NCBI GenBank assembly: GCA_965221585.1
Contig: OZ244898.1
Location: 1,984,001-2,048,000 of the forward strand
Direction of reading: 5' to 3'
Length of the DNA stretch: 64,000 bases
DNA from: VXYK01 sp965221585
GTDB taxonomy: Bacteria; Actinomycetota; Acidimicrobiia; Acidimicrobiales; Aldehydirespiratoraceae
A model generated the notes under the pieces. The model was not told the origin of the DNA. It worked only from the letters and a program-made list of their open reading frames with translations, and ran no database searches. Made by a program: the position numbers and the translations under genes. Positions 53,704 to 62,565 of the stretch are shown here, piece after piece (the stretch's first letter is position 1; every line of letters begins with the position of its first letter).

Positions 53704-54861
53704 TCACGAGAAGGCCGGGTCCAGTTCGGACGAGACGATCCACATCGCAAAATACTGAGCGGCTCCCCCGTACGCGTGGCCGAGCGCAACCCTTGCTCCG
53801 TCCACCTGATAGTCACCTGCAGTGCCGCGCACCTGATTGGCCGCCTCAAGGCATCGGATCATCCCCGACGCGCCTATCGGATTCGACGACAGCACGCCGC
53901 CGGAGCAGTTGACCGGGAAGTCACCGTCGAGGGCCGTCGCTCCCTCATCGGTCATCTTCCAGCCTTCTCCGTCCGGTGCGATGAGGTGCCCCTCGAGCCA
54001 CATCGGCTCGTACCAGCTGAACGGGACATAGAGCTCCGCGGTGTCGATCTGACGGCGCGGATCGGTGATCCCCACTTCTTTGTACAGCGCTTTGGCGCAG
54101 TCAACCCCGGCCTGGGGTTTGACGGTGTCGCGCCCGGGGAAACTTGAGAACTCGGTGCGCTTGGCGTGCCCGAGCACCCAGGCAGGAGGGTTCGGTGAGC
54201 GTGAAACCAGATCCTGCGAACTCAGCACCATCGCCGCCGCGCCGTCGGAGGAGGGGCACGACTCTAAGAAGTGCAGGGGATCCCACAGCATCGGCGACTG
54301 TTTGACCGACTCAATGCTGATGTCGCTGAGATGAAGATGCGCGTACTGGTTCTTCAGTGCGTTCTGTCGGTCCTTGACCGCCACCTGCCAACCGATGTGT
54401 TCAGGCGCTCCAGAGCGCCGGATGTACTCCCGTATCCACGGAGCGAAGGTTCCGCCGGCTCCCTGGCCTCCGGACTTTCCGCCCGACAATGCCCAGGTAG
54501 CGTTGCCCTCGGACTGTTTCTCGTAGGTGACCGTCAGCACCGTGTCGTAGCGGCCGCTCTCCACGAGTACGGCCGCGGAGATGGCCGTCGAGGCGCCCAC
54601 TGATCCGGCTGTGTGGACTCGGTGTATCGGTTTGCCGACCGCTCCTAGAGCATCAGCGAGCGATAACTCGGGCATGATCACGCCCTCCAACGCGTCGGGG
54701 GCTTTTCCGAGCACCACAGCGTCGATGTCGGCGAAGCTCACTTCGGCGTCGTCGAGGGCCCGCAGGGCGGCCTCGCGCACCAGACCGTCGAGCGAGAGGT
54801 CGTCGCGCCGACGCTTGTACTTGGTTTGACCGATTCCGACCACCGCACACGGTCGAGCCAT
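53704..54861 (-). CDS. thiolase-like / SCP-x-type protein, B subunit (cassette 2)
   Basis: 385 residues from ATG 54861 (GGAGG 8 nt upstream). CAVVGIGQTKYKRRRDD, RVHTAGSVGASTAISAAVLV at the nucleophile position (no Cys) and VNCSGGVLSSNPIGASGMIR for the His loop. Paralogue of 34817-35977 with the same substitutions, so catalysis, if any, is of the Ltp2 rather than thiolase type. Third gene of the DUF35-A-B operon. Confidence 0.87.
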   Translation of the reverse strand: MARPCAVVGIGQTKYKRRRDDLSLDGLVREAALRALDDAEVSFADIDAVVLGKAPDALEGVIMPELSLADALGAVGKPIHRVHTAGSVGASTAISAAVLVESGRYDTVLTVTYEKQSEGNATWALSGGKSGGQGAGGTFAPWIREYIRRSGAPEHIGWQVAVKDRQNALKNQYAHLHLSDISIESVKQSPMLWDPLHFLESCPSSDGAAAMVLSSQDLVSRSPNPPAWVLGHAKRTEFSSFPGRDTVKPQAGVDCAKALYKEVGITDPRRQIDTAELYVPFSWYEPMWLEGHLIAPDGEGWKMTDEGATALDGDFPVNCSGGVLSSNPIGASGMIRCLEAANQVRGTAGDYQVDGARVALGHAYGGAAQYFAMWIVSSELDPAFS

Positions 54862-54862
54862 G

Positions 54863-55963
54863 TCAGGCACCTCCTTCCATGACACACAGCAAGTTCTGTT
54901 GCAACGCCGCGCCCGAGGAGGCGTGGGCCACTCCCCGAGATGCTTCACCCTCGGCGATGCGTCGAGCCACCTCGATCACACGGACTAGGCCTGTCGCCAT
55001 CACGGGATCACCCGCGAGGGGTCCTCCTGAGGGATTCACAGAGGTGGAGTCGGCAAGGTTCAGGGCGCTGCGAAGAATGATCTCCTCGTGGGCGTGGGTG
55101 ACGTGCAACTCGGCCACATCAACGGCTCCATCCCCAACTCCTGACCCCGCGGCAGCCAAACGTGTGCTCGACGAGTCGGTGAGGTCGCGCAAACCCGCGT
55201 GGTGGGACTCGATGCGATGGTCGAGTCCGGTGATCCACACCGGATTGTCGGTGAGTTCGCGGGCCCGGTCCCGACGGGCGATCAGCAGCGCGGCCGCACC
55301 GTCCGCCTTGGGCGACACGTCATGGGCACGCAGCGGAGCCATGTCATAGGGGGCGGCAAGTAGTTCTTCGACCGTGGCCGTGGTCCTGATCTGAGCATGG
55401 GGGTTGCTCGCCGCGGAGGCGTAGCTGCGGGCCACGACCTCGGCGATCTCGGTCTCGGTGGCCTTTCGCGACTCGATCAGTGAGCGTGCCGCGATTCCGG
55501 CCATGGCATCGGGGTCGATGCCGAGTGGAGCGACCACGTAGGGATCGGCTTGCAGGTGGAACACCTCGCGGGAGTTGCACGGGGAGGACTTGCCTGAGCC
55601 CACCACCATTGCAATGTCGATGTCGCCCATCTGCAGCCTCAGCCACGCTTCGAACAGTGCCCAGGCCCCGTCCATCTCCACATGGGACTCGTACACCGGC
55701 GGCCACGCTCCCATCCCGTCGACGTTCGACACGAAGGCGAAGGGCATGCCGCTGAGGTAGTCGCAGCTGCCGGCGATTGTGAAGTCGACATCGCGGCGCT
55801 CGATTCCGGCGTCGGCGAGCAGAGCGTTGACGCACTCCATGATGAGCACGACTTCTGGGCCGTCGTAGCGAACATGCGCGTCGGTCTGCGCAAAACCGAC
55901 GATCGCGATGTCGTTTTCGTGGCGTTGAGCCTGTGCTGTGTCGGACTGTGCTGTAGCAGACAT
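54863..55963 (-). CDS. thiolase-like protein, A subunit (cassette 2)
   Basis: 366 residues; the ATG overlaps the DUF35 stop (TAATG). IAIVGFAQTDAHVRYDGPE, HVEMDGAWALFEAWLRLQ where a Cys would be in thiolase, and VNPSGGPLAGDPVMATGLVR. Paralogue of 35980-37032. Probably a heterodimer partner of the B protein. Confidence 0.86.
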   Translation of the reverse strand: MSATAQSDTAQAQRHENDIAIVGFAQTDAHVRYDGPEVVLIMECVNALLADAGIERRDVDFTIAGSCDYLSGMPFAFVSNVDGMGAWPPVYESHVEMDGAWALFEAWLRLQMGDIDIAMVVGSGKSSPCNSREVFHLQADPYVVAPLGIDPDAMAGIAARSLIESRKATETEIAEVVARSYASAASNPHAQIRTTATVEELLAAPYDMAPLRAHDVSPKADGAAALLIARRDRARELTDNPVWITGLDHRIESHHAGLRDLTDSSSTRLAAAGSGVGDGAVDVAELHVTHAHEEIILRSALNLADSTSVNPSGGPLAGDPVMATGLVRVIEVARRIAEGEASRGVAHASSGAALQQNLLCVMEGGA

Positions 55964-56985
55964 TAGAAGTTGTGTTCCTTCAACAGTTCGGGGTCGACGT
56001 CGTCTTCACCGGTCGGTTCCCAGCGCTCGTACACCTCTTCGTTCAGGCCATAACCGCGGTTGTCGAGATCCCCGATGCGGTCGCCGTCGCGCCACACCAT
56101 CCGCAGGCGCATACCTACACGGAAGTCCTCGATCTTGATGTCGCGGATATCGATCCCGCCGACTGTGGAGTCTGCCCCGTCGAGGAGCACTGAGCAGCGG
56201 ATGTACGGTTCCGTCTCGGTCTGTCCGTGATATTGGACCGGCACGATCTCAGTGAAGGATGTGACCGTGCCGATATCGGACACCTCGACATCATCGTCGG
56301 GAGTCATCGGAACCCGGTTTGTGGCGTCGTAGCCGCGGCTCGGAACATGGACCTTGCCGTCGACGGGGCTTCGTTGCCCGATGATCCTGCCCTGCTTGAG
56401 ACCCTCCACGAAGCGACGGCGATGAGGCAGCAGCGGTTCGCGGATCCGCACGCCGATCAGGTGCTCGGTGATCGTCACCGGCTCTGCGTCGTCATCGACT
56501 TGCGGCGCTTGTGGCGGTTCGTCACCGGGAACGAAATAGATGTCGTTGATCGTGCCCTGCCGGTCGCCTCGGAAACGTACAACCACTCTCATCGAGGTCG
56601 CCATCGCGTCCATCGAGCCCGCATCGACGGCATGCAGCATGGTCGTGTCCGCGCCGTCGAGTTTGATCTGGGCGAAGGCGAAAGGATGCTCGAACGGATG
56701 CTTGGAGGTCGGCTGAGCAACCCAGGTCCAACCGTGCACCTCTCCGCCGGGTCCAACTTCGACGAGGTTCTCCGGGCCCACGGTGGCACCGGTGTCGGGG
56801 TCGTATTCGACAGGCGGGCAGATCACTCGGTCCCCGACCCGCGTGGCGAGAATTCGACCGTCTCGAAGACCGGTCAGGAACGGCCCGATTATCGGGCCGG
56901 TGGTTCGCGTGTACGGATACTCGAGGTTGAAATCTATGTCGAAGGTCTCTGGGTCTTGAAGTTCAGCGTCTTGAAGTTCAGCCAT
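55963..56985 (-). CDS. didomain DUF35 OB-fold protein (cassette 2)
   Basis: About 340 residues from ATG 56985; an in-frame GTG at 57003 is possible. Two DUF35 OB domains (LEYPYTRTTGPIIGPFLTGL; LPHRRRFVEGLKQGRIIGQR) and no Zn-binding CxxC pairs. The first codons contain a 15-bp tandem repeat giving AELQD twice. Paralogue of 37029-38048. Likely the bridge or substrate-channel partner of the two thiolase-like proteins. Confidence 0.85.
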   Translation of the reverse strand: MAELQDAELQDPETFDIDFNLEYPYTRTTGPIIGPFLTGLRDGRILATRVGDRVICPPVEYDPDTGATVGPENLVEVGPGGEVHGWTWVAQPTSKHPFEHPFAFAQIKLDGADTTMLHAVDAGSMDAMATSMRVVVRFRGDRQGTINDIYFVPGDEPPQAPQVDDDAEPVTITEHLIGVRIREPLLPHRRRFVEGLKQGRIIGQRSPVDGKVHVPSRGYDATNRVPMTPDDDVEVSDIGTVTSFTEIVPVQYHGQTETEPYIRCSVLLDGADSTVGGIDIRDIKIEDFRVGMRLRMVWRDGDRIGDLDNRGYGLNEEVYERWEPTGEDDVDPELLKEHNF

Positions 56986-57051
56986 ACGCCCGCAGTCCAC
57001 CACAACTCGCGTCGGGGCCCAAAACCGGGACCCGCTCTGTGCTATAAGTGC

Positions 57052-58794
57052 TCAGCGTCTGCCGCGGACCAGCCGACCGGGTCGTGCTCCGGTGTCCTCG
57101 CCGTGCTCGCGGGTCAGGACCCCGGCGACGATCGTCGCCACATAGCCCTCGGCCCGCTGGATCAACCGCCTGCCGCCAGCGGGAAGGTCGTGAACCAACT
57201 CGGGTGTCCGCAGGTTGATGCGGTCGTGGTCGATGATGTTGAGATCGCCTCGCCGGCCGACGGCTATCGTGCCGCGGTCGGTCATGCCGAAGAGTTCCGC
57301 GGTGTCCTTGGTCTGCTTGCGAACCACCCACTCCAGCGGCAGTTTCTCGCCGCGGTCACGATCGCGGGTCCAGTGCGAGATCATGGTGGTCGGCAATGAA
57401 GCATCGCAGATCAGACCACAGTGGGCTCCACCGTCGCCCAGCCCCACCACAGCCTGCGGGTGAGTCAACTGTTCACGGATGACGTCGTGGTTCGAGTCCA
57501 CATAGTTGTAGAGCGGTGCCATCAGCAGCGCCCTGCCGTCCTCGGCCAGGAACGCGTCGTACGCGACTTCTTCGGCCGAGACGCCTGAGGCTTCCGCGAT
57601 TGCGCCCACCGAGCGCTCACGTGTCGGCTCATAGTCCGGCGGGTCGCCCAGAACGTAGAGATTGTCGAGCATCCCCGCAATCAGCATGGCAACGCCCTCG
57701 TTGACCGAACCGCGCTCTGACCGTGCGACGTTCTCCTCCGCCAGGATCGCGGCACGAATCTCCGGGCGGCGAAGCTCCACGATGCGCTCGGAGATCGGCA
57801 GATCGGCGAGTCGCAAGTAGGTGGGCCGCAACATGAAGGGATGCCCGGTCTGGAATCCGACCAGGACTCCGAACGGGCGGCCCGCAACCTGCGGGTACAG
57901 CCTGGCACCTTCCGCGGTCGCAGCCAGCGAAACCGCCATCTGCTCCTTCCAGAGGTCGGGCGCGCCCGGTACCTGCAGCATCGCGAACGTGACCGGTTGA
58001 CCAGTCTCTGCGGAGAGCCTGCGCATCCAGTCGACTTCGCGCATCGGCGCCACCAGGTCGAGGCCCGCGGCACCGGCCGGCGCCAACTCGAAGACTCCCC
58101 CTCCGCCGTCTCGCAGTGCCCGACCCAGCGCGAACAGCTCGTCCTCGGCGGCGAACGTGCCAGGCACCGGTTCGCCGTCCATTGCCCTGTGCCCGATGGT
58201 TCGCGACGTGGACACACCCAGGGCGCCCGCTTCCACCGCTTCACGCACTATCTCGGCCATGGCTTCGATCTCGTCCGGTGAGGCGTCCTCGTTGCGGGCG
58301 CCCCGCTCCCCCATCACATAGGCACGCACCGACCCATGGGGGATCTGGGTACCGACATCGACGGACCACCGTCGCTGGTCGAGCGCATCGAGATATTCGG
58401 GGAAAGTCTCCCAATCCCATTCGATCCCCTCACTCAGAGCCGCTCCAGGGATGTCTTCGACCCCTTCCATCAACTGGATCAGCCATTCTTCGGTGCCCGG
58501 CCTGACCGGAGCGAAGCCGACCCCGCAGTTGCCCATCACCAGGGTTGTGACACCGTGCAATGAGGTGGGTTCGAGCGTCTCGTCCCAGGTGACCTGGCCG
58601 TCGTAGTGGGTGTGCACATCCACAAAACCGGGTGTCACCAGCAGCCCGGTGGCGTCGATCGTCTCGCGGGCGTCGCCGTTGAGGTCAGGGCCGACAGCAG
58701 CGATCACACCGTCAGCGATGGCAACATCGGCAACGAATCGCTCTGAGCCGGTTCCGTCGACGACAGTCCCATTGCGGATTAGCAGGTCAAACAT
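57052..58794 (-). CDS. amidohydrolase, N-acyl-D-amino-acid deacylase type (copy 1)
   Basis: 580 residues. Composite beta-sandwich/TIM-barrel amidohydrolase: DLLIRNGTVVDGTGSERFVA, zinc HxH in GFVDVHTHYDGQVTWD, the metal-bridging Cys in LVMGNCGVGFAPVRPG, and late ligands in LGDGGAHCGLICDAS. Family enzymes hydrolyse N-acyl-D-amino acids or cyclic amides; the substrate is unknown. AAGGG lies before the ATG. Direct neighbour of a close paralogue. Confidence 0.9.
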   Translation of the reverse strand: MFDLLIRNGTVVDGTGSERFVADVAIADGVIAAVGPDLNGDARETIDATGLLVTPGFVDVHTHYDGQVTWDETLEPTSLHGVTTLVMGNCGVGFAPVRPGTEEWLIQLMEGVEDIPGAALSEGIEWDWETFPEYLDALDQRRWSVDVGTQIPHGSVRAYVMGERGARNEDASPDEIEAMAEIVREAVEAGALGVSTSRTIGHRAMDGEPVPGTFAAEDELFALGRALRDGGGGVFELAPAGAAGLDLVAPMREVDWMRRLSAETGQPVTFAMLQVPGAPDLWKEQMAVSLAATAEGARLYPQVAGRPFGVLVGFQTGHPFMLRPTYLRLADLPISERIVELRRPEIRAAILAEENVARSERGSVNEGVAMLIAGMLDNLYVLGDPPDYEPTRERSVGAIAEASGVSAEEVAYDAFLAEDGRALLMAPLYNYVDSNHDVIREQLTHPQAVVGLGDGGAHCGLICDASLPTTMISHWTRDRDRGEKLPLEWVVRKQTKDTAELFGMTDRGTIAVGRRGDLNIIDHDRINLRTPELVHDLPAGGRRLIQRAEGYVATIVAGVLTREHGEDTGARPGRLVRGRR

Positions 58795-58853
58795 TGTGGT
58801 CCCTTTTTCTAGTTCTAGGTCTGGGTCTCGGTTCTAAGTCGGTACTTGTCGTG

Positions 58854-60581
58854 TCAGACAGCGGTTCCGGCGCGCACCAGGCGACCTGGACGCGCACCGG
58901 TGTCGGCGTCGTCCTGGCGAGTGACTTCACCGCTGACGATCGTCGCCCGGTAGCCCTTGGCGGACTGCACGAAACGTTTCCCGCCCGCAGGCAGGTCGCG
59001 GGCGACGCGTGGGGGCTCCAAGGACAGATTGTCGAAGTCGATCACGTTGAGGTCCGCTTTGGCGCCTACCTCGATCGTCCCCCGGTCTTCGAGACCGAAG
59101 AGCCGGGCGGTGTCATGGGTCTGTTTCTTGACGAGGAACTCGAGGGGCAGCTGCTCGCCTCGCGTGCGATCGCGAGCCCAATGGGTGAGCAGCCAGGTCG
59201 GTTGGGAGGCATCGCAGATCACGCCGCAGTGCGCTCCCCCGTCGCTCAGCCCGACCACACCGGCTGGATGCTGCAGCATCTCGCGAAGAGCGTCGCCGTT
59301 GCCGTCGGCATAGTTGAGGAACGGGAACAGCAGCAGCGCCTTGCCCTCGTCCTCGAGAAGCATGTCGTAGAGCAGGTCGTCAAGATCCCGGCCCTGCGCC
59401 TCGGCCAGCGCCTTGATCGTGCACTCGGGTCCGGGCTCGTAGTCGGGCGGGTCGCCCAGCACGTAGATCCGGTGCAACGAATTCAAAATGAACTGGGAGA
59501 AGGGATTGTCCGTTTCGGGAGTCTCGGCAAGGATCGCCGCGCGGCGCTCCGGTCGGCGCAGTTCAGCCACAAGTTCGGGCAACGGCAGGTCCGCTATCTC
59601 GTCCCAACTGGGCCTTTGACGCCAAGGACTCAGGCCTTCGAGCCCCAACAGGATCCCGTTGAGGCGTCCGGCGATCTGGGGATGCAACGAGGCACCCGCG
59701 GCCACCGCCTCTGCTGAGCGGTCCATCAGCGCCCGCCACAGTTCAGGTTCGTCGTTGATCTGGACGAGCACGAACGACACCGGCACTCCCGTCTCTTTGG
59801 AGATGCGCACCATCCAGTCGACCTCGGTGTGGGGGGCCACCGTGTCTTCTCCGGCCGAGCCCATCGGCGCGAGTTCCAGTAGTCCATGTCCCGCGTCGGC
59901 GCAGCCCCGGGCCAGCGCATAGAGCTCGTCTTCTGCCGCGAACGTGCCGGGCACCGGTTCACCGTCCATGGCCGTGTGAGCGAGGGTCCGCGAGGTCGAC
60001 ACGCCGAGGGCCCCGGCGGCAACGGCCTCACCGACGATCCTGCGCATCTCGGCGATCTCTTCTTCGTCGGCGGGGGCGTTGCGGGCACCGCGCTCCCCCA
60101 TGACGTAGGCGCGAACCGCTCCGTGGGGCACCAGGCAGCCGACATCGAGCCCCCAGGCCCGGCCTTCGAGACTGTCGAGGTATTCCGGAAAGGTCTCCCA
60201 TGACCAGTCGATGCCCTCAGCCAGAGCCGCACCGGGGATGTCTTCGACGCCTTCCATCAACTGGATCAGCCAATCCTCGGTGCCGGGCCTCACCGGAGCG
60301 AAGCCGACGCCGCAGTTTCCTGTGACCACCGTGGTGACGCCGTGGCTGGCCGACGGTTCAAGTACGGGGTCCCAGGTGACCTGGCCGTCGTAGTGGGTGT
60401 GCACGTCGACGAACCCGGGGATCACGATGCAACCCTCGGCGTCGATCTCTTGGCGTGCATCGCCTTCCAGTTCGGGACCTACGGCGGCGATTTTGCCCTT
60501 GAGGACCGCCACATCACCGCGGTACCGGTCAGCACCGGTTCCGTCGACGATGACTCCGTTGCGTATCAGTAAGTCATACAT
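58854..60581 (-). CDS. amidohydrolase, N-acyl-D-amino-acid deacylase type (copy 2)
   Basis: 575 residues from ATG 60581. DLLIRNGVIVDGTGADRYRG, GFVDVHTHYDGQVTWDPVLE, VVTGNCGVGFAPVRPGTEDW and LSDGGAHCGVICDASQPTW: same architecture and metal ligands as the gene 59 bp downstream, clearly a tandem duplication with substantial divergence. Substrate unknown. Confidence 0.9.
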   Translation of the reverse strand: MYDLLIRNGVIVDGTGADRYRGDVAVLKGKIAAVGPELEGDARQEIDAEGCIVIPGFVDVHTHYDGQVTWDPVLEPSASHGVTTVVTGNCGVGFAPVRPGTEDWLIQLMEGVEDIPGAALAEGIDWSWETFPEYLDSLEGRAWGLDVGCLVPHGAVRAYVMGERGARNAPADEEEIAEMRRIVGEAVAAGALGVSTSRTLAHTAMDGEPVPGTFAAEDELYALARGCADAGHGLLELAPMGSAGEDTVAPHTEVDWMVRISKETGVPVSFVLVQINDEPELWRALMDRSAEAVAAGASLHPQIAGRLNGILLGLEGLSPWRQRPSWDEIADLPLPELVAELRRPERRAAILAETPETDNPFSQFILNSLHRIYVLGDPPDYEPGPECTIKALAEAQGRDLDDLLYDMLLEDEGKALLLFPFLNYADGNGDALREMLQHPAGVVGLSDGGAHCGVICDASQPTWLLTHWARDRTRGEQLPLEFLVKKQTHDTARLFGLEDRGTIEVGAKADLNVIDFDNLSLEPPRVARDLPAGGKRFVQSAKGYRATIVSGEVTRQDDADTGARPGRLVRAGTAV

Positions 60582-60627
60582 GGAATCGTCCGTGTCGTTC
60601 GCTTGAGTGGCCGAGATTGCTTCCACT

Positions 60628-61242
60628 CTAGAGGCAAGCGATGCCCGGGCCCGAATCCGACGGCGCCGGTGTTCCCCCGGCCTCTGGGCCGACCAGCGCG
60701 TCGACCAAGCCGCTGAGCTGGCGGTCGAGGCGTGCGGCGGTGGCTCGGTATACGGCCAGCGGTTCACCCACCGGATCCTCGACCTCCTCGGCCGGACGCC
60801 CGATCAGGTCGCCGGGGCGCTGCTTGGCGATCATCTCGATGCGTTCTCGCATCTGGATTCTGGTGGGTGCGCGCTGTGTCGGCAGTTGCGTGCCTTGGGC
60901 CAGACGTGCGAACTCGGCGGGGAGGAACACCCGAGACCTGAGCGCCCGATCACGCCCGATCACTGCGCCTGCATGGATCCTGGTCATGGCCACCACCAGG
61001 TCCACATCGAGATCAACGTCGCCGATGCGGCGGCTGACGTGGCTGCCGATGTCCAACCCCAGCTCAGCCATGGCCGTTACGGCGTGCGGAGTTGCCGGGT
61101 TCTGCGACCAGCCCAGAGTCCCCGCCGATCCCACCCGGGCATCCACACCGGCCTCGACGAGCCGGGCCCGCAAGATCCCCTCCGCCATCGGCGAGCGGCA
61201 GATGTTTCCGGTGCAGACAACCAGCACTTCCAACTCAGACAT
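60628..61242 (-). CDS. low-molecular-weight protein tyrosine phosphatase-like
   Basis: 204 residues, longer than the usual ~150. P-loop VLVVCTGNICRSPMAEGIL (CX5RS) at residues about 8-17 and the general-acid Asp probably in EEVEDPVGEPLAVY near residue 165. Related to Wzb/Etp and arsenate-reductase-type phosphatases, but the CX5R loop followed by SP is the phosphatase form. Cytoplasmic; substrate unknown. Divergent from a CaiB gene. Confidence 0.9.
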   Translation of the reverse strand: MSELEVLVVCTGNICRSPMAEGILRARLVEAGVDARVGSAGTLGWSQNPATPHAVTAMAELGLDIGSHVSRRIGDVDLDVDLVVAMTRIHAGAVIGRDRALRSRVFLPAEFARLAQGTQLPTQRAPTRIQMRERIEMIAKQRPGDLIGRPAEEVEDPVGEPLAVYRATAARLDRQLSGLVDALVGPEAGGTPAPSDSGPGIACL

Positions 61243-61359
61243 GTCTTCAGCCTTGCATGCAGTGCGCAGAATCCCACGCTCGTGCGGCTCGAAAGTGCCT
61301 CACGTCGACCGATGGGCCAAACTGATCGCCAACCCGGTCGACGAACGAGGAGCGGAGCT

Positions 61360-62565
61360 TTGCCAGGACCACTTGAGGGCGTACGGATTGTCGAGCTGGG
61401 TGTCTGGGTCGCTGGACCGGCCGCCGGAGGGATCCTGGCGGACTGGGGCGCGGATGTGATCAAGATCGAGCCTCTCGGCGGTGACCCGGCCCGCACATTC
61501 CAGTACATGCTCGGCGGTGACATGCCCACCAACCCGGTGTTCGATCTCGACAATCGCTCCAAGCGCAGTATCGCCCTCGACCTCTCCGATGATGAGGGTT
61601 TGGCGATTGCCAAAGAGTTGATCGCTCAGGCCGACGTGTTCGTCACGAACGTGCGGCTCGCGGGACTCGAGCGTCTGGGCCTGGATCACGAGACGCTGCT
61701 GGAACGGCATCCCCGCCTGGTGTACGCGGCGATCACAGGATTCGGCCTCGAGGGTCCCGACAAGGACCGCGCGGCATACGACATCGCGGCTTTCTGGGCG
61801 CGGTCCGGGATCGCCCACATGCTCACTCCGGAGGGGAGCGACCCCCCGTTTCAACGCGGCGGGATGGGCGACCACAATGCCGGCATGGCCGCGGCGGCCG
61901 CTGTCTCGGCTGCGCTGTACAGCCGTGAGCGCACGGGATCCGGGCAACTCTGTTCCACTTCGCTGTTCCGCACAGGCATCTACACGATCAGTTTCGATCT
62001 GGCGATCACCGTGGGTTGGGGCGTAACGCTCCGGGTCGGCACCCGAGACACCATGTACAACCCCACCACCAACAACTACGTCACCGGCGACGGCAAGCGG
62101 TTCTGGGTCGTGGGCCTGGAAGCGAATCGACATTGGCCTCCACTGGCACGGGCCGTGGGGCACCCTGAATGGATCAGCGACGAACGGTTCGCCACGGCCG
62201 CGGACCGGGCGGCCAACGGGCCTGAACTGATCGGCGAGCTGGACAGGATCTTCGTCACCAAGACGCTCGCGCAATGGGAGGAGATCTTCGCCACGGAGCC
62301 GGACTTCTTCTGGGCACCGATTCAATCGCCCGACGATCTGCTGGCCGATCCCCAGTTCCATGCCGGCGGGGCCCTGGTCGAGGTCCCCGACGGACCCGTC
62401 ACGACCTCCTCGATCGCCACACCGGTGGACTTCGACGGCACGCCCTGGGCTCCGCGCAGCCTCGCCCCCCGGCTCGGCGAGCACACCGTGGAGATCCTGG
62501 AGGGTCTGGGGCGTGGCGATGACGCGGACTCCCTCGCGGCTCGGGGTGTGGTGGGTATCGCCTGA
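61360..62565 (+). CDS. CaiB/BaiF-family CoA-transferase
   Basis: 401 residues from TTG 61360, which has GAGGAG 7 nt upstream and directly precedes PGPLEGVRIVELGVWVAG; an in-frame ATG at 61312 is the alternative. ILADWGADVIKIEPLGGDPA, DNRSKRSIALDLSDDEG, ADVFVTNVRLAGLERLGLD and YAAITGFGLEGPDKD are class III CoA-transferase marks. Substrate unknown. Coupled to the glutaminyl cyclotransferase gene (TGATG). Confidence 0.9.
   Translation: MPGPLEGVRIVELGVWVAGPAAGGILADWGADVIKIEPLGGDPARTFQYMLGGDMPTNPVFDLDNRSKRSIALDLSDDEGLAIAKELIAQADVFVTNVRLAGLERLGLDHETLLERHPRLVYAAITGFGLEGPDKDRAAYDIAAFWARSGIAHMLTPEGSDPPFQRGGMGDHNAGMAAAAAVSAALYSRERTGSGQLCSTSLFRTGIYTISFDLAITVGWGVTLRVGTRDTMYNPTTNNYVTGDGKRFWVVGLEANRHWPPLARAVGHPEWISDERFATAADRAANGPELIGELDRIFVTKTLAQWEEIFATEPDFFWAPIQSPDDLLADPQFHAGGALVEVPDGPVTTSSIATPVDFDGTPWAPRSLAPRLGEHTVEILEGLGRGDDADSLAARGVVGIA

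Noticed and set aside
58794..59717. 307-codon plus-strand ORF
   Set aside because: Antisense to the second amidohydrolase gene, which has all its metal ligands.
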